Shown here piece after piece: positions 15,352-24,700 of a stretch of DNA of 64,000 nucleotides. Within the stretch, counting starts at the first letter, position 1. The number at the start of each line of letters is the position of its first letter. The stretch is from Catenuloplanes niger (GTDB lineage: Bacteria; Actinomycetota; Actinomycetes; Mycobacteriales; Micromonosporaceae). The position numbers were made by a program, and so were the translations under genes. The notes beneath the pieces were generated by a model, which saw only the letters and a list, made by a program, of their open reading frames with translations, did not search any database and was not told where the DNA came from. The DNA is taken from NCBI RefSeq assembly GCF_031458255.1, contig NZ_JAVDYC010000001.1, positions 6,829,001 through 6,893,000 on the forward strand. Reading direction: 5' to 3'.

Positions 15352-16656
15352 TCAGCCGTCTCGTCGCGGGCGCGTGTCCTCGGCTGCCTTGATCAGCTCG
15401 GCCAGATCGGTGTGCCCCGGGCCGGCCGGTCGATCGGGGCGCCAGCCACCGCGATAGATCGCCTTGGCGGCGGGTTCGATGGTGGCCAGCTCCGCCGGCA
15501 GCGTCCGCATCGCCAGGAACCGCCCGATCACCGGTCGTAGATCCGCGGCCACGGCGGGCATCGCCTCCGCGATCCAGACGCTGGTCAGCGGCCGGTCCAG
15601 ATCGACGTCCGCGCCGCGGTAGCGGGCCAGCCGGTCCGGGTCGGTGCTGATGTGATCGTCGAACCACGGCCGGATGGCCGACTCGCAGTACGCGTCGAAC
15701 GAAGCGCACGCATCCCGCAGGTCATCGTGCTCGCTCAGGGCCGTGAGCAGGCTGCGGGCCTGCATCAGGGACGTGGCGATGCCCCGGCCGACAGTCGGAT
15801 TCGTGACGCAGACGGCGTCGCCGACATGGATCAGACCGGGTAATGTCCCCTGGCCGCGGTAGGTGTTGTGCAGGTTCGCGCCGACCATCGGTGCGCTGGT
15901 CGGCCGGGAGCGCTCCGGGTCGGTCCAGGCGGCGAGGGCGGGGATCGCCGCACAGGCCGCTTCGTAACCGGGTGCGTGCCGCAGCCCGGCCAGGTCATCA
16001 TCACTCGAATCCCGCGCGATCAGGGTTGAGAACGTCGCGGCGTCCTGCAGGAATGCCGCCACGAGGTACCCCCGGTGCTGCTGGAGGTAGCCCAGCCCGC
16101 TGGACATCGGTCCGGGTGTGGCACCCGGCAGCAGTACGTGCTGCCGTGAGACGTACGCCAGCCCGCAGTCCTGGTCCTCCGTATCCGGACGCAGCTCGGC
16201 GCCGATTCTGGAGTTACGGCCACCGGCGTCGAGCACCAGATCGGCAGCGAGCGGCTGTCCGTCCACCAGGACGCCGGTGGCTCGCCCACCGCCGCGGGGT
16301 ACGTCGTCGCCGACGTTGCCGGTGAGCAGCGTGACGCCGGGTTCCGCGGCAGCCGCCGAGCGGAGCGCCCGCTCGAACGTCGATCGACGGCACAACAGGC
16401 CGCCGGTGACGACGTCGACGGCGCCCACGGCGAGCAGTGCTTCGTGCACGTCCGGCATCTCGGCGTCGAGCGCGTCGATCGCCTGCTGGCGGATGCCATG
16501 GGGGTGGTGGAACTGCATCACCCCGCGGCGCTTCCAGCCGGTTGCGGAGGGCCCGGAGTCACGGTCGACGACGGTCACGCGGTAGCCGCGCCGACCGAGC
16601 CCGACCGCCAGGAACAGCCCGGTCACACCGGCTCCCACCACAACGACGTGCTCCAT
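15352..16656 (-). CDS. FAD-dependent oxidoreductase (PHBH-fold monooxygenase-like)
   Basis: 434 aa. The N-terminal dinucleotide fold EHVVVVGAGVTGLFLAVGLG is followed by VTVVDRD. A second FAD motif, LIHVGDAVCVTNPTVGRGIA, contains the GD pair of group A flavoprotein monooxygenases and related halogenase/reductase folds. In between are VLDAGGRNSRIG and a long substrate domain; the C-terminus is hydrophilic. The substrate is unknown. ATG 16656 begins the conserved fold, and an ATG at 16692 would add 12 residues. It is convergent with the broken aldehyde dehydrogenase and divergent from the anti-sigma gene. Confidence 0.82.
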   Translation of the reverse strand: MEHVVVVGAGVTGLFLAVGLGRRGYRVTVVDRDSGPSATGWKRRGVMQFHHPHGIRQQAIDALDAEMPDVHEALLAVGAVDVVTGGLLCRRSTFERALRSAAAAEPGVTLLTGNVGDDVPRGGGRATGVLVDGQPLAADLVLDAGGRNSRIGAELRPDTEDQDCGLAYVSRQHVLLPGATPGPMSSGLGYLQQHRGYLVAAFLQDAATFSTLIARDSSDDDLAGLRHAPGYEAACAAIPALAAWTDPERSRPTSAPMVGANLHNTYRGQGTLPGLIHVGDAVCVTNPTVGRGIATSLMQARSLLTALSEHDDLRDACASFDAYCESAIRPWFDDHISTDPDRLARYRGADVDLDRPLTSVWIAEAMPAVAADLRPVIGRFLAMRTLPAELATIEPAAKAIYRGGWRPDRPAGPGHTDLAELIKAAEDTRPRRDG

Positions 16657-16883
16657 GTCCTGAACGACGACGGCGATCGCCGTCACGTTCATCCGGTGAT
16701 CCGGCCCGTCGACTTCGATCCGGGGTACCCGCCATGACCGGTTCGAGTCGCACGGGACAGGTGGACGGACACCTCGCCCGGACGGTGGTGCCGGGTATCG
16801 AAGGTCACCGGTGTTGCTCCATCGGCCACAGTGGTGGGAGCATCGTGAGTCGCGGTTCCTGCCCCGAAGACCCGAGGTTCAAC

Positions 16884-17786
16884 GTGCTGATGGACGACAC
16901 GGATCGGCATCCGGTCACCGAGCTGCTCGGTGCGTACTACATGGATGCGTTGCCGATCGAGCAAGGTGACGAGATCGAGCGTCACCTCGCCGAGTGTGCC
17001 CGTTGCCGGGAGACCGCGGACGAGGTCATCGAGCTGGTCGCGACGCTCGCGCTGGTCGAGGGGGAGGGCCGGCAGGAGGTCATCGACGAGTTCGGTGCGG
17101 TGCCGGCCGCGGCCTCGACCGTGGCCGAGGCCGCGCCCGAGGTCGTGCCGGTCGTCTCGGTGACGCGCCCGGACGGGCCGGCGGAGCAGAACCCGGAGCG
17201 GCCGGCACGGGGGAGCCGGGACCGGGCGACCTCACCGGGAAACCAACGGCCGGCCGGAAGCCAGCGACCGGCCGGAGGTCGGGGGCCGGGCGGAAGTCGG
17301 GGGCCGGGCGGGAGTCAGGGGCCGGGCGGGAGTCAGCGGCCGCCGCGCAACCGGCGCCGGGCGCTGATGGTGACCGGCGCGCTCTTCGCCGTGGCCGTCG
17401 TCGCGGCCGGGCTGGCCGGGGTGGCGCTGTTCCGCGGGTTGGCCGGCCCGCCCGCGGACGGGTACGAGACGGTCGCGGCCGCCGGCCGGCAGGGCGCGGC
17501 CTCGCTCTCCGTGGTGGTGAGCGAGCAGGAGGAGGGCGACGTGCTCGTCGAGGCGACGGTGTCCGGTCTGACCGCCGGCACCGGTTACCGCCTCTACGCC
17601 ACCACGGCCGACGGGGAAATCGACCTGGTCGCGAGCTGGACGGACACCGGGCAGGCGCAGAGCCAGTCCGGCCGGCTGGACGTCGCGATCGCCGACCTCG
17701 TGTCGTTCACCGTGACCGGGCCGGGTGGCGGCCCGGTGGTGACGGCCGACTTCCGCACGGCGCCCAGCAGCACGCCGCCGCGCTGA
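16884..17786 (+). CDS. Membrane anti-sigma factor, zf-HC2 / RskA-like
   Basis: About 300 aa. The cytoplasmic N-terminus has the zinc-binding anti-sigma motif IERHLAECARCRETADEV (His34, Cys38, Cys41 from the GTG start). A Gly/Pro/Gln/Arg-rich linker with an 18-bp tandem repeat follows, then one membrane helix from about residue 160 (ALMVTGALFAVAVVAAGLAG). The extracytoplasmic RskA-type domain (TVSGLTAGTGYRLYATTADG and onward) ends the protein. It should hold an ECF sigma factor inactive until regulated proteolysis; the partner is most likely the sigma factor encoded 79 bp downstream. The order anti-sigma then sigma is the reverse of the common one. GTG 16884 has GAGG 6 bp upstream; ATG 16890 is an alternative. 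Confidence 0.85.
   Translation: MLMDDTDRHPVTELLGAYYMDALPIEQGDEIERHLAECARCRETADEVIELVATLALVEGEGRQEVIDEFGAVPAAASTVAEAAPEVVPVVSVTRPDGPAEQNPERPARGSRDRATSPGNQRPAGSQRPAGGRGPGGSRGPGGSQGPGGSQRPPRNRRRALMVTGALFAVAVVAAGLAGVALFRGLAGPPADGYETVAAAGRQGAASLSVVVSEQEEGDVLVEATVSGLTAGTGYRLYATTADGEIDLVASWTDTGQAQSQSGRLDVAIADLVSFTVTGPGGGPVVTADFRTAPSSTPPR
17274..17342 (+). repeat. 18-bp in-frame tandem repeat in the anti-sigma linker
   Basis: Three full units of the form GGAAGTCGGGGGCCGGGC (17274-17291, 17292-17309, 17310-17327) and a partial fourth. They encode GGRGPGGSRGPGGSQGPGGS. The repeat extends the flexible spacer between zinc domain and membrane helix and is likely to vary in copy number. Confidence 0.8.
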
Positions 17787-17865
17787 CCCGCGAGCGGCGC
17801 ACGGATCACGCAATCAGTTGACGGACATGCCCACACGCGCGTCCACCTGATCTCCTTGGTGGTGA

Positions 17866-18447
17866 ATGGTGAACAGCACGTCCTCGATCCCTCGCAAGGA
17901 CGCCGGGGACTCCGAAGCGACGGGTGAGACGCCGGAGGCGGCGCTCGAACATCTGCAGCGGGTGCACCGGCCGGTGCTGCTCGCCTACGTCCGGCAACTC
18001 GTCAAGGGCGATCTTCACTGGGCCGAGGACGTGGTCCAGGAGACGATGGTGCGCGCCTGGAAGAACCCGGACGCCCGGATGAAGGACGGCCGGTGGAGCC
18101 GCGGCTGGCTGTGCACGGTCGCCCGGCGGATCGTGATCGACAACATCCGCGCGGCCGCGGCGCGCCCGGCGGAGGCGCCGGACGAGTTGATGCCGGAGGT
18201 GGCCGCGGCCGAGATCGACCTGGCGGCCCGGCTCGACGACCGGGAGGTCCGGGCCGCGATCGCGGTGCTGCCGGAGCGGCTCCGGACGGTCCTGGTGGAG
18301 ATCTTCTACCAGGAGCGGACCGTCGCGGAGGCGGCCGAGGTGCTGGACGTGCCGGCCGGGACCGTGAAGTCGCGGACGTTCTACGCGTTGCGGGCGCTGC
18401 GGGGTGCGCTGGACGAGCGGGGCTACAAGCGGCATGACCAGGACTGA
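17866..18447 (+). CDS. ECF RNA polymerase sigma factor 2
   Basis: 193-aa ECF sigma-70. Region 2: VLLAYVRQLVKGDLHWAEDV followed by VQETMVRAWKNPD; then WLCTVARRIVIDNIRAA. Region 4: LPERLRTVLVEIFYQERTVA with the HTH EAAEVLDVPAGTVKSRTFYA. The ATG at 17866 lacks a strong ribosome-binding site; a GTG lies directly after it. It is preceded by its likely anti-sigma factor gene, and its last 14 bases overlap the gene for a LysM/pseudo-subtilisin protein. The three genes probably form one envelope-signalling unit. It is a candidate for driving the TGAAC-N17-CGT promoters of the giant operons. Confidence 0.92.
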   Translation: MVNSTSSIPRKDAGDSEATGETPEAALEHLQRVHRPVLLAYVRQLVKGDLHWAEDVVQETMVRAWKNPDARMKDGRWSRGWLCTVARRIVIDNIRAAAARPAEAPDELMPEVAAAEIDLAARLDDREVRAAIAVLPERLRTVLVEIFYQERTVAEAAEVLDVPAGTVKSRTFYALRALRGALDERGYKRHDQD

Positions 18448-19786
18448 CCGGCTGACCCGGGCGGCGGCGGCCGTGCTGGTCGTGCTGGCCCTGGCCGGGG
18501 CGCCGGCCGGTGCCGCGCCGCCGGAGCAGAGCTTCGTGAAGTACTACGTGGTCCGGGACGGCGGCGAGACGCTGTACGACCTGGCGGACCGGCTGCTCCA
18601 CGACCGCGCCCGGTACTCCCAGATCATGCACCTGAACACCGGGCGCGCGCAGCCGGACGGCACGGTGCTGACCGATCCGGGGCGCCTGCGGGCCGGGTGG
18701 GTGCTGGTGCTGCCGTGGGACGCGTACGGCGAGGGCGTGACCTACGGGCTGCCGCCGGCGAGCGAGCCGGAGCGCCCGGATCCGCCGGCGGACGCGTGCG
18801 CGCGCGACGGTGCCGGGGCCGACCCGGACTGGGCCGTCCTGCGGATGGCCGCGAACCAGGCCTGGGGGCGCAGCCGCGGCGAGGAGCAGGTCGTGGCCGT
18901 GGTCGGCTCCGGCGTCGACGGCACGCTCCCGGAGCTGGCCGGCCGGGTCGAGCCGGGCGTGAACGCGACCGGCACGAAGGACCGGGCCGACGCCGACTGC
19001 CTGGGGCCCGGCACCGCGATGGCGGCGATCATCGCGGGCCGCGCGACCGGGGACGGCGGGTTCAGCGGTGTGGCGCCGGACGCGACCGTGCTGCCGGTGC
19101 GGATCCTGACCACCGCGCCGGACGCGCCGCCCGAGGTGCAGGCCGCCGGCGTCGAGGCGGCGGCGGAGGCGGACGTGGCCGTGCTGGCGCTGAGCGCGGC
19201 GGTGGACGTCACGCGGGCCGACGTGGCCGAGGCGGTCGCGTCCGCCGTCGAGGGCGGCGCGGTCGTGGTGACGACCGCACCGGACGGCCCGCCGGCCGGG
19301 CCGACGCTGTCGGACGGCGTCATCCGGGTGGCCGGCGTCGGCGCGGACGGCCGAACCGCGGCGGACTACCGGGCCGGCGCGGTGGACGTCTCGGCGCCCG
19401 GTGTGAACGTCGTCACTCCCGGCGTCGACGGGCCGGTCAGCGGCGGTGACTACGCGGTCGCCTACGTGGCCGGCACGGTGGCGCTGGTCCGCGCGGCCCA
19501 CCCGGAGCTGACCGTGACGGAGGTCCGGCAGCGGGTGCTGGACACCGCGGAGCCGATGACCGACGAGCGGCGCCCGGACGCGCGGTACGGCTGGGGAATG
19601 GTCGACCCGGCCGAGGCGGTGGGCCGGGACCTGCCGGGCGGGGCCGGCGACGACCCGGGTGCGCCGCTGTCCGCCGGCGGGCGGCCCGGCGGGGACGGCT
19701 CGGTCGCGCTGGTGATCGTCGTGCTCGTGGCGCTGGTCTCGGCCGCGCTGCTCGGGCTGCGGTTCCGGCGTCTCTGGCAGGAGTGA
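18434..19786 (+). CDS. LysM protein fused to a catalytically degenerate mycosin/subtilisin-like domain
   Basis: 450 aa. Signal peptide (AAAAVLVVLALAGAPAGA). A LysM-like module lies at about residues 36-100 (YVVRDGGETLYDLADRLLHD ... LRAGWVLVLPW). An S8 fold of the type VII-associated mycosin kind follows, then a C-terminal membrane helix (VALVIVVLVALVSAALLGL). The scaffold is well kept (SGVAPDATVLPVRIL, DVSAPGVNVVTPG, YVAGTVALVRAAHPELT, YGWGMVDPAEAV). All three catalytic positions are replaced: VVGSGVDG has Gly158 for the Asp, CLGPGTAMAA has Pro192 for the His of GHGT, and SGGDYAVAY has Asp339 for the Ser of GTS. It is therefore a pseudoprotease that may bind peptidoglycan and peptides. ATG 18434 overlaps the sigma gene, implying coupling. 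Confidence 0.85.
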   Translation: MTRTDRLTRAAAAVLVVLALAGAPAGAAPPEQSFVKYYVVRDGGETLYDLADRLLHDRARYSQIMHLNTGRAQPDGTVLTDPGRLRAGWVLVLPWDAYGEGVTYGLPPASEPERPDPPADACARDGAGADPDWAVLRMAANQAWGRSRGEEQVVAVVGSGVDGTLPELAGRVEPGVNATGTKDRADADCLGPGTAMAAIIAGRATGDGGFSGVAPDATVLPVRILTTAPDAPPEVQAAGVEAAAEADVAVLALSAAVDVTRADVAEAVASAVEGGAVVVTTAPDGPPAGPTLSDGVIRVAGVGADGRTAADYRAGAVDVSAPGVNVVTPGVDGPVSGGDYAVAYVAGTVALVRAAHPELTVTEVRQRVLDTAEPMTDERRPDARYGWGMVDPAEAVGRDLPGGAGDDPGAPLSAGGRPGGDGSVALVIVVLVALVSAALLGLRFRRLWQE

Positions 19787-19995
19787 CGTCGAGCTACAGT
19801 TCGTCGCACCATTGCCGATAACGAACCGGACATCGGGCGTTCCCGGGCGGTCGGGACACGAATGATGCGTACAATCCGCGTCTGCGGACCGGCGATGTCG
19901 TGAACCCGCCCGGGACATCTCACCTTCGCGGTTTCGCCGCCGACCGTAGGGGTCGGCCGGAATTCGAGCACGGGGCAGGACGGGAGGACACGCTG

Positions 19996-21546
19996 GTGCG
20001 TAGTGACCGCCTGCCGGTGCCCGTGTCTCCGTACGGTCCGTTTCCCGGCCTCGCGCTGCACGTGCACGACCTGACCATCCGCGGTCACCACACCGAGGGG
20101 CTCGCCGCGGCGGACGAGTCCGAGGCGATCCTGCTGATCCTCGGTGACCAGCGCACCTGGCGGGTGGCCCGGCTCGGCCGGATGTACGCGTTGGCCGCGC
20201 TGGGCCGGCACGAGGAGGCGCTGGGCATCGGCGAGGCGCTGATCGCGGACACCTACTACGGCGGACCGCGGGCGACCGACGCCAAGATCATGGCGGACAC
20301 CGCGCGGGCGTACATCAGCATCGCCCGGATCGACGAGGGCCTGAACTACATCGCGCGCGCCACGCTGGTGCTGGACACCGTGCCGACCGGCGGACCGCGC
20401 TACTTCTCCGCGATGGCGTCGCTGTGCGAGGCCGCCAAGTACGCGGAGCTGTTCGAGCTGGCCGACGACATCATGCGGCGGACGCTGAGCGCGTCCGAGG
20501 CGCCGGAGCTGTGGCGTACCTCCGCGGAGCTGCAGTACGTGGAGCTGCTGCTGGAGTGGGCGGTCCGGCTGGAGCAGGTGGACCGGGCCGAGGAGGCCGC
20601 GGTCGAGGTCGCCAAGGCGGTGACGCTGGTCCGCCGGTGGACCGACCTGGGCATCGACTCGCCGCTGGCGTTCGCGCTGCTCGCGCTGGGCTCGGCCAAG
20701 CAGGGCGACCACGCGGAGGCGATGAAGCAGGTCGATCGGCTGCTGCTGAGCATGCGCGCGGCCGGGCAGAGCCACGAGGCCCGGCTGTTGCACCTCGCGC
20801 ACGGTATCGTGCTGCGCGACCAGGGCGACCTGCGCGGCGCGCGCCGGGAGTTCCAGGCCGGCCTGGAACTGGCCGTGCTGGCGTCGCAGCGGCTGCTCTA
20901 CCGGTACGAGCTGGCCCGGCTCGCGCTGCGCGAGTCGCCCGGCGAGGCCACCGCGACCGTGTTCGCCGCGCTGCGCGTGCACGTCGAGTCGCTGTGGCGG
21001 CTGCGGCTGGACCGGCGCACCATGCTCCGTCAGGCGATGCGCCGGGTGGAGCTGGAGGCGGCCCGGTTCCGCGCGGACCTGGCGGCCAGCTCGGACGCGC
21101 TCACCGGGCTCGGCAACCGGCGCATGTTCGACCGCCGGATGGAGCACCTGAACGACGTCGGCTCGCTGCTGCTGATCGACGTGGACGAGTTCAAGGGCAT
21201 CAACGACCGGTACTCGCACGGCGTCGGTGACCGGGTGCTCGGCGAGATCGCGGCCGTGCTGCGCGCGCACTGCCGCGCGGACGAGGTCGCGATCCGCTTC
21301 GGCGGCGACGAGTTCGCCATGTTCCTCGCGGTCGGTGAGCGCGAGGCCCGGGTGGTCGCGGAGCGCATCCGTCAGGTGATCCTGACCCGCGACTGGCACC
21401 AGATCGCGCCCGGTCTGCGGGTGACGCTGTCGATGGGCCTGGCCCAGTGCGTGGCCGGCGAGTCCGGGCGCGACCTCTACGACCGTGCGGACGCCCGGCT
21501 CTACCTCGCCAAGCGCGGCGGCCGGAACCAGCTCGCGGCCGCCTGA
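19996..21546 (+). CDS. Diguanylate cyclase with TPR-like sensor region
   Basis: 516 aa. Residues 1 to about 350 are helical with TPR-like pairs (GRMYALAALGRHEEALGIGE, GSAKQGDHAEAMKQVDRLLL, LRDQGDLRGARREFQAGLEL). The C-terminal GGDEF domain contains DALTGLGNRRMFD, LLLIDVDEFKGINDRYSHGV and an intact RFGGDEFAMFL (GGDEF at 436-440), so c-di-GMP synthesis from GTP is expected. No RxxD inhibitory site stands before GGDEF. There are no membrane segments, so it is cytosolic. GTG 19996 has GGGAGG 8 bp upstream; an earlier in-frame start at 19900 has no ribosome-binding site. It is the gene immediately before the giant-protein locus. Confidence 0.88.
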   Translation: MRSDRLPVPVSPYGPFPGLALHVHDLTIRGHHTEGLAAADESEAILLILGDQRTWRVARLGRMYALAALGRHEEALGIGEALIADTYYGGPRATDAKIMADTARAYISIARIDEGLNYIARATLVLDTVPTGGPRYFSAMASLCEAAKYAELFELADDIMRRTLSASEAPELWRTSAELQYVELLLEWAVRLEQVDRAEEAAVEVAKAVTLVRRWTDLGIDSPLAFALLALGSAKQGDHAEAMKQVDRLLLSMRAAGQSHEARLLHLAHGIVLRDQGDLRGARREFQAGLELAVLASQRLLYRYELARLALRESPGEATATVFAALRVHVESLWRLRLDRRTMLRQAMRRVELEAARFRADLAASSDALTGLGNRRMFDRRMEHLNDVGSLLLIDVDEFKGINDRYSHGVGDRVLGEIAAVLRAHCRADEVAIRFGGDEFAMFLAVGEREARVVAERIRQVILTRDWHQIAPGLRVTLSMGLAQCVAGESGRDLYDRADARLYLAKRGGRNQLAAA

Positions 21547-21579
21547 ACCCGCCGCACGGCAACCTCTCCTTAACCACGT

Positions 21580-21604
21580 CCGAGCCGCTGACCAGCGGTC
21601 TCGG
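21580..21604 (+). terminator. Hairpin after the diguanylate cyclase gene
   Basis: CCGAGCCGCT (21580-21589) pairs with AGCGG-T-CTCGG (21594-21604) with a single bulged T and the loop GACC. It separates the cyclase gene from giant operon 1. Confidence 0.55.
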
Positions 21605-21656
21605 CAGCACAACACGTCGGACACATTGGAGCACTGAACAATTAACAAACCGGGGA

Positions 21657-21681
21657 TGAACTGGCCCTGAGCGACTCCCGT
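21657..21681 (+). promoter_or_regulatory. ECF-type promoter of giant operon 1
   Basis: TGAAC (21657-21661), 17 bp, CGT (21679-21681), 57 bp before the ATG. An AT-rich element TTAACAAAC (21642-21650) sits 6 bp upstream of the -35, and CTGA (21667-21670) lies inside the spacer. All of this is repeated with identical spacing at operon 2, and the -35/spacer/-10 also at operon 3. GAAC/CGT with 16-17 bp spacing is the canonical ECF pattern. Confidence 0.7.
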
Positions 21682-21737
21682 AGTCGAGCTGCGACGGCGC
21701 GTGCACGATCCGGCGGCAGCATGAGGGGGAGAACGAC

Positions 21738-24700
21738 ATGGCCGATACGGGGTCCCTGTCGAGCCTGTGCCCGGACGGGCGGCTCATCGTCACCGGGAAC
21801 GGCGCGCTGTTCCACCCGTACCCGATGGACGTGCCGGTCGACATGGTGGCCGTGGTCCGGGCGCTGCAGGCCCGGCGGGAGAACGGCCCGGCCTTCTTCC
21901 TCTCGCACGAGGCGCTGACCGACCCGGCCGCACTCGGCGCGGTCGAGCGCGTCGCCAGTGACCTGCTGCCCGGCCAGCAGGCGCGGATCGCCGCGTATCC
22001 GGTGGCGGGCACCGAGAAGACCGCGGTGCAGACCTGGCTGACCGCGGCGGACACGGTCGGCGTGCCGATCAGCGTGCCGTACGAGTCGTGGATGGACCTC
22101 TCCCCGCGGGTGATCCGGGTGAACCGGGACGGCCACCCGGCGCCGCGGGGCGAGTTCGTCCGCGTGCTGCCGAAGGGGCTGACGCTGATGCGGGCCGCGC
22201 TCGGCACCGCGGTCACGCTCGCCGCCGATCCGGGCCGGACGCCCTGGCAGCGGCTCGGGGAGCTGGTCGCGAGCGTCGCCGCGCGCCGCGAGGAACTGCG
22301 GGTGCCGCGCTCCGGCGCGATCGCCGGCGCCAAGCGCTGGCAGGCCGGGTTCCAGCTCGCGGCCGGCGTCGCGCTCGGCCTCCCCGGCACGTCCGCCCGG
22401 GACCCGCTCACCGCGGACGACCTGCTCCGGCTGTGGAACCACCCGGCGCCGGTGACCGACGCCGAGATCGTGCCCGAGGCGCTGCTGGGACGGCCCGGGC
22501 AGATCGCGCTGGTCCGGCAGGCGGACCAGGTGCACTGGCTGGTGTCGCACGACGGCGCGCTGTGGTGGGTGAACCTGGCCGCGGACGGCGACCCGATCCG
22601 CCGGTTCGATCCGGCGAACCCCCTGGACCGGGCCGAGCTGACCGCGACCGGCACGTCCGTGCGCCTGCTCGACCCGGCGGCCGTGCCGCGGCCCGCCGCG
22701 GTCGGCCGGCCCGACATGTCGGGCTGGCAGCCGATCGGCGACCCGACCGCGGTGGACCAGCTGCGCACGCAGTTCCCGCAGCTCGCGGGCCTGAACCAGG
22801 ATCGGACCACGGCCGACGAGGACTGGCTCACGAACTGCGTCATCTCGTCGGTCGCCGCGGTCTCGCAGATGCTGGATCCCGGCCAGCAGTACCTGTCCGT
22901 GCCGATGGGACTGAGCGACGTGGACGTCCTGTCGTTCGTCCTCGACGGCGGCACGCTGAAGGACACCGACCGGATGGCGACGATCGCGGCGTCGCTGCCG
23001 GTCGAGGGCGCGACCGGATTCGTCATCGTCGGCGCCGAGCAGGGCAAACCCGGTCACGCCTTCGTGGCCCGGCGGGTGCGTCCGGTGCGGGCCGGGGCGA
23101 CCGACCCGTTCGACGGGATCGCGTTCTACGACAGTCAGACGCACCGGCAGGCGGCGGTGCCGGCCGACCCGACGCGTCTGCGGTTCGCCGGCGTCCCCGG
23201 CACCGGCGTGGACACCGCGCCGATCGACGCGGCCCCGAAACAGACCCCGGCGGCGGTACGCCAGAAGGCGTGGACCGGCGGCCCGGAGATCGCGGACGTC
23301 GCCGGTGCCGGGAGCGACCCGCTCGCGACCGTCCCGGACCAGGCACGGCCCGCCACCCGGTTCAACGGGCTGACCGCGGCCGCGAACCAGCTCTCGAACC
23401 CCGGGCCGCCGGTCGCGGTGCCGCCGGTGATGCCCGGCCCGTTGAGCCTGAACGGGTTCATCGCGTCGTACCGCACCGCGCTGAACGACATGATCACCCG
23501 GCGAGCGGCCGCGGAGAACGCGGCTCAGGCGCTTCGCGACGCCTGGGACGTCGTCGACGACCACGAGCAGCGCCTCGCCGACGGCCGCCAGGCGATCCGC
23601 GACCTGGAGCGCCGGCTCGCCGCGGCCGACCTGGCGATCCACCGGGCGCAGGGCGAGGCGCGACTGGCCGAGGCGGACACCACCCCGGCCGCGCCGCAGC
23701 GGCGGGCCGAGGCCGAGACCGCGCTGGCGCAGCGCACGGCGCAGCGGCGGGACCTGGCGACCAGGCACGACGACGCGATGCGGGCCCAGCGGGACCTCGG
23801 GACCGCCTTCTCCGCCGCCCTGCGGCAGCTCTCCCCGCTCGACCAGGCGTTCCGGCAGGCGGACACGGCGCTCACCCGGGCCCGCAACCACGCCGAACAA
23901 CTGCGGATCCTGACCGACAACGCACAGAACTTCCCGGTCGAGGGCACCCGGATGACGTCCGCCCAGGCGTCGTCGATCCGGCGCGAGGCCCGGCGGCTGG
24001 TCGACACCGTGCTCGCGCCGCAGGAACGGACCGCGGCCGACACGGTCACCAGCACCGCCGGGCGGATGACCAGCCTCCGCGACCCGGCCGGCGGCGGCAC
24101 CCAGCCCTCGCTCGCGGACGCGGAGCGGGCCGCCCGGCTCGTCGACGACGCGGGCCGGACCGTCCAGGCCCGACACCAGGAACGCCAGGACGCGGCGGTC
24201 CGGCTGGCCGAGGCGATCGGCCGGCTCACCGACGCGCGGGTCACGGCGCAGGCCAAGGAGGATGCCGCGACGGAGTTGCGGGCCGCGGCCACCGCCGCCG
24301 CCGAAGCGCTGAAGGCGGCGAAGGACGGACACCAGGCGCTGGACAAGAAGCTCACCGAAGCCCGGGATGAGCTGGCGAAGCTGCTGCAGGCACACCGGGC
24401 GAAGCCGGTCGGGCCGGAGCCGTCCGACCCCGAGATCGCCCGCATCGAGCGCGCGATGAAGGAGAACACGGACGCGCGGCCGATGCTCGAGTCCAAGGTG
24501 GCCGGCGCGAACAACCGGCTCAGGGCCGCGGAGCGGGAGGTCGGGACGGCGACCGAGGCGCTTCGCCGGGCGCAGGACGCGTATGCCGACGCCGACGCCG
24601 CGCACACCGCCGCGGTGGCCGCGGAGACCGCGGCGGAGGGCGCGCTGGCCGGCGCCCGGACCGCGCTGCGGAACCACCCGGCCCCCGGCGAGATGCTGCA

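Noticed and set aside
18434-19786. Active type VII-secretion mycosin and an associated ESX locus
   Set aside because: The catalytic triad is absent and no EccB/C/D/E or WXG100 genes are in the window.
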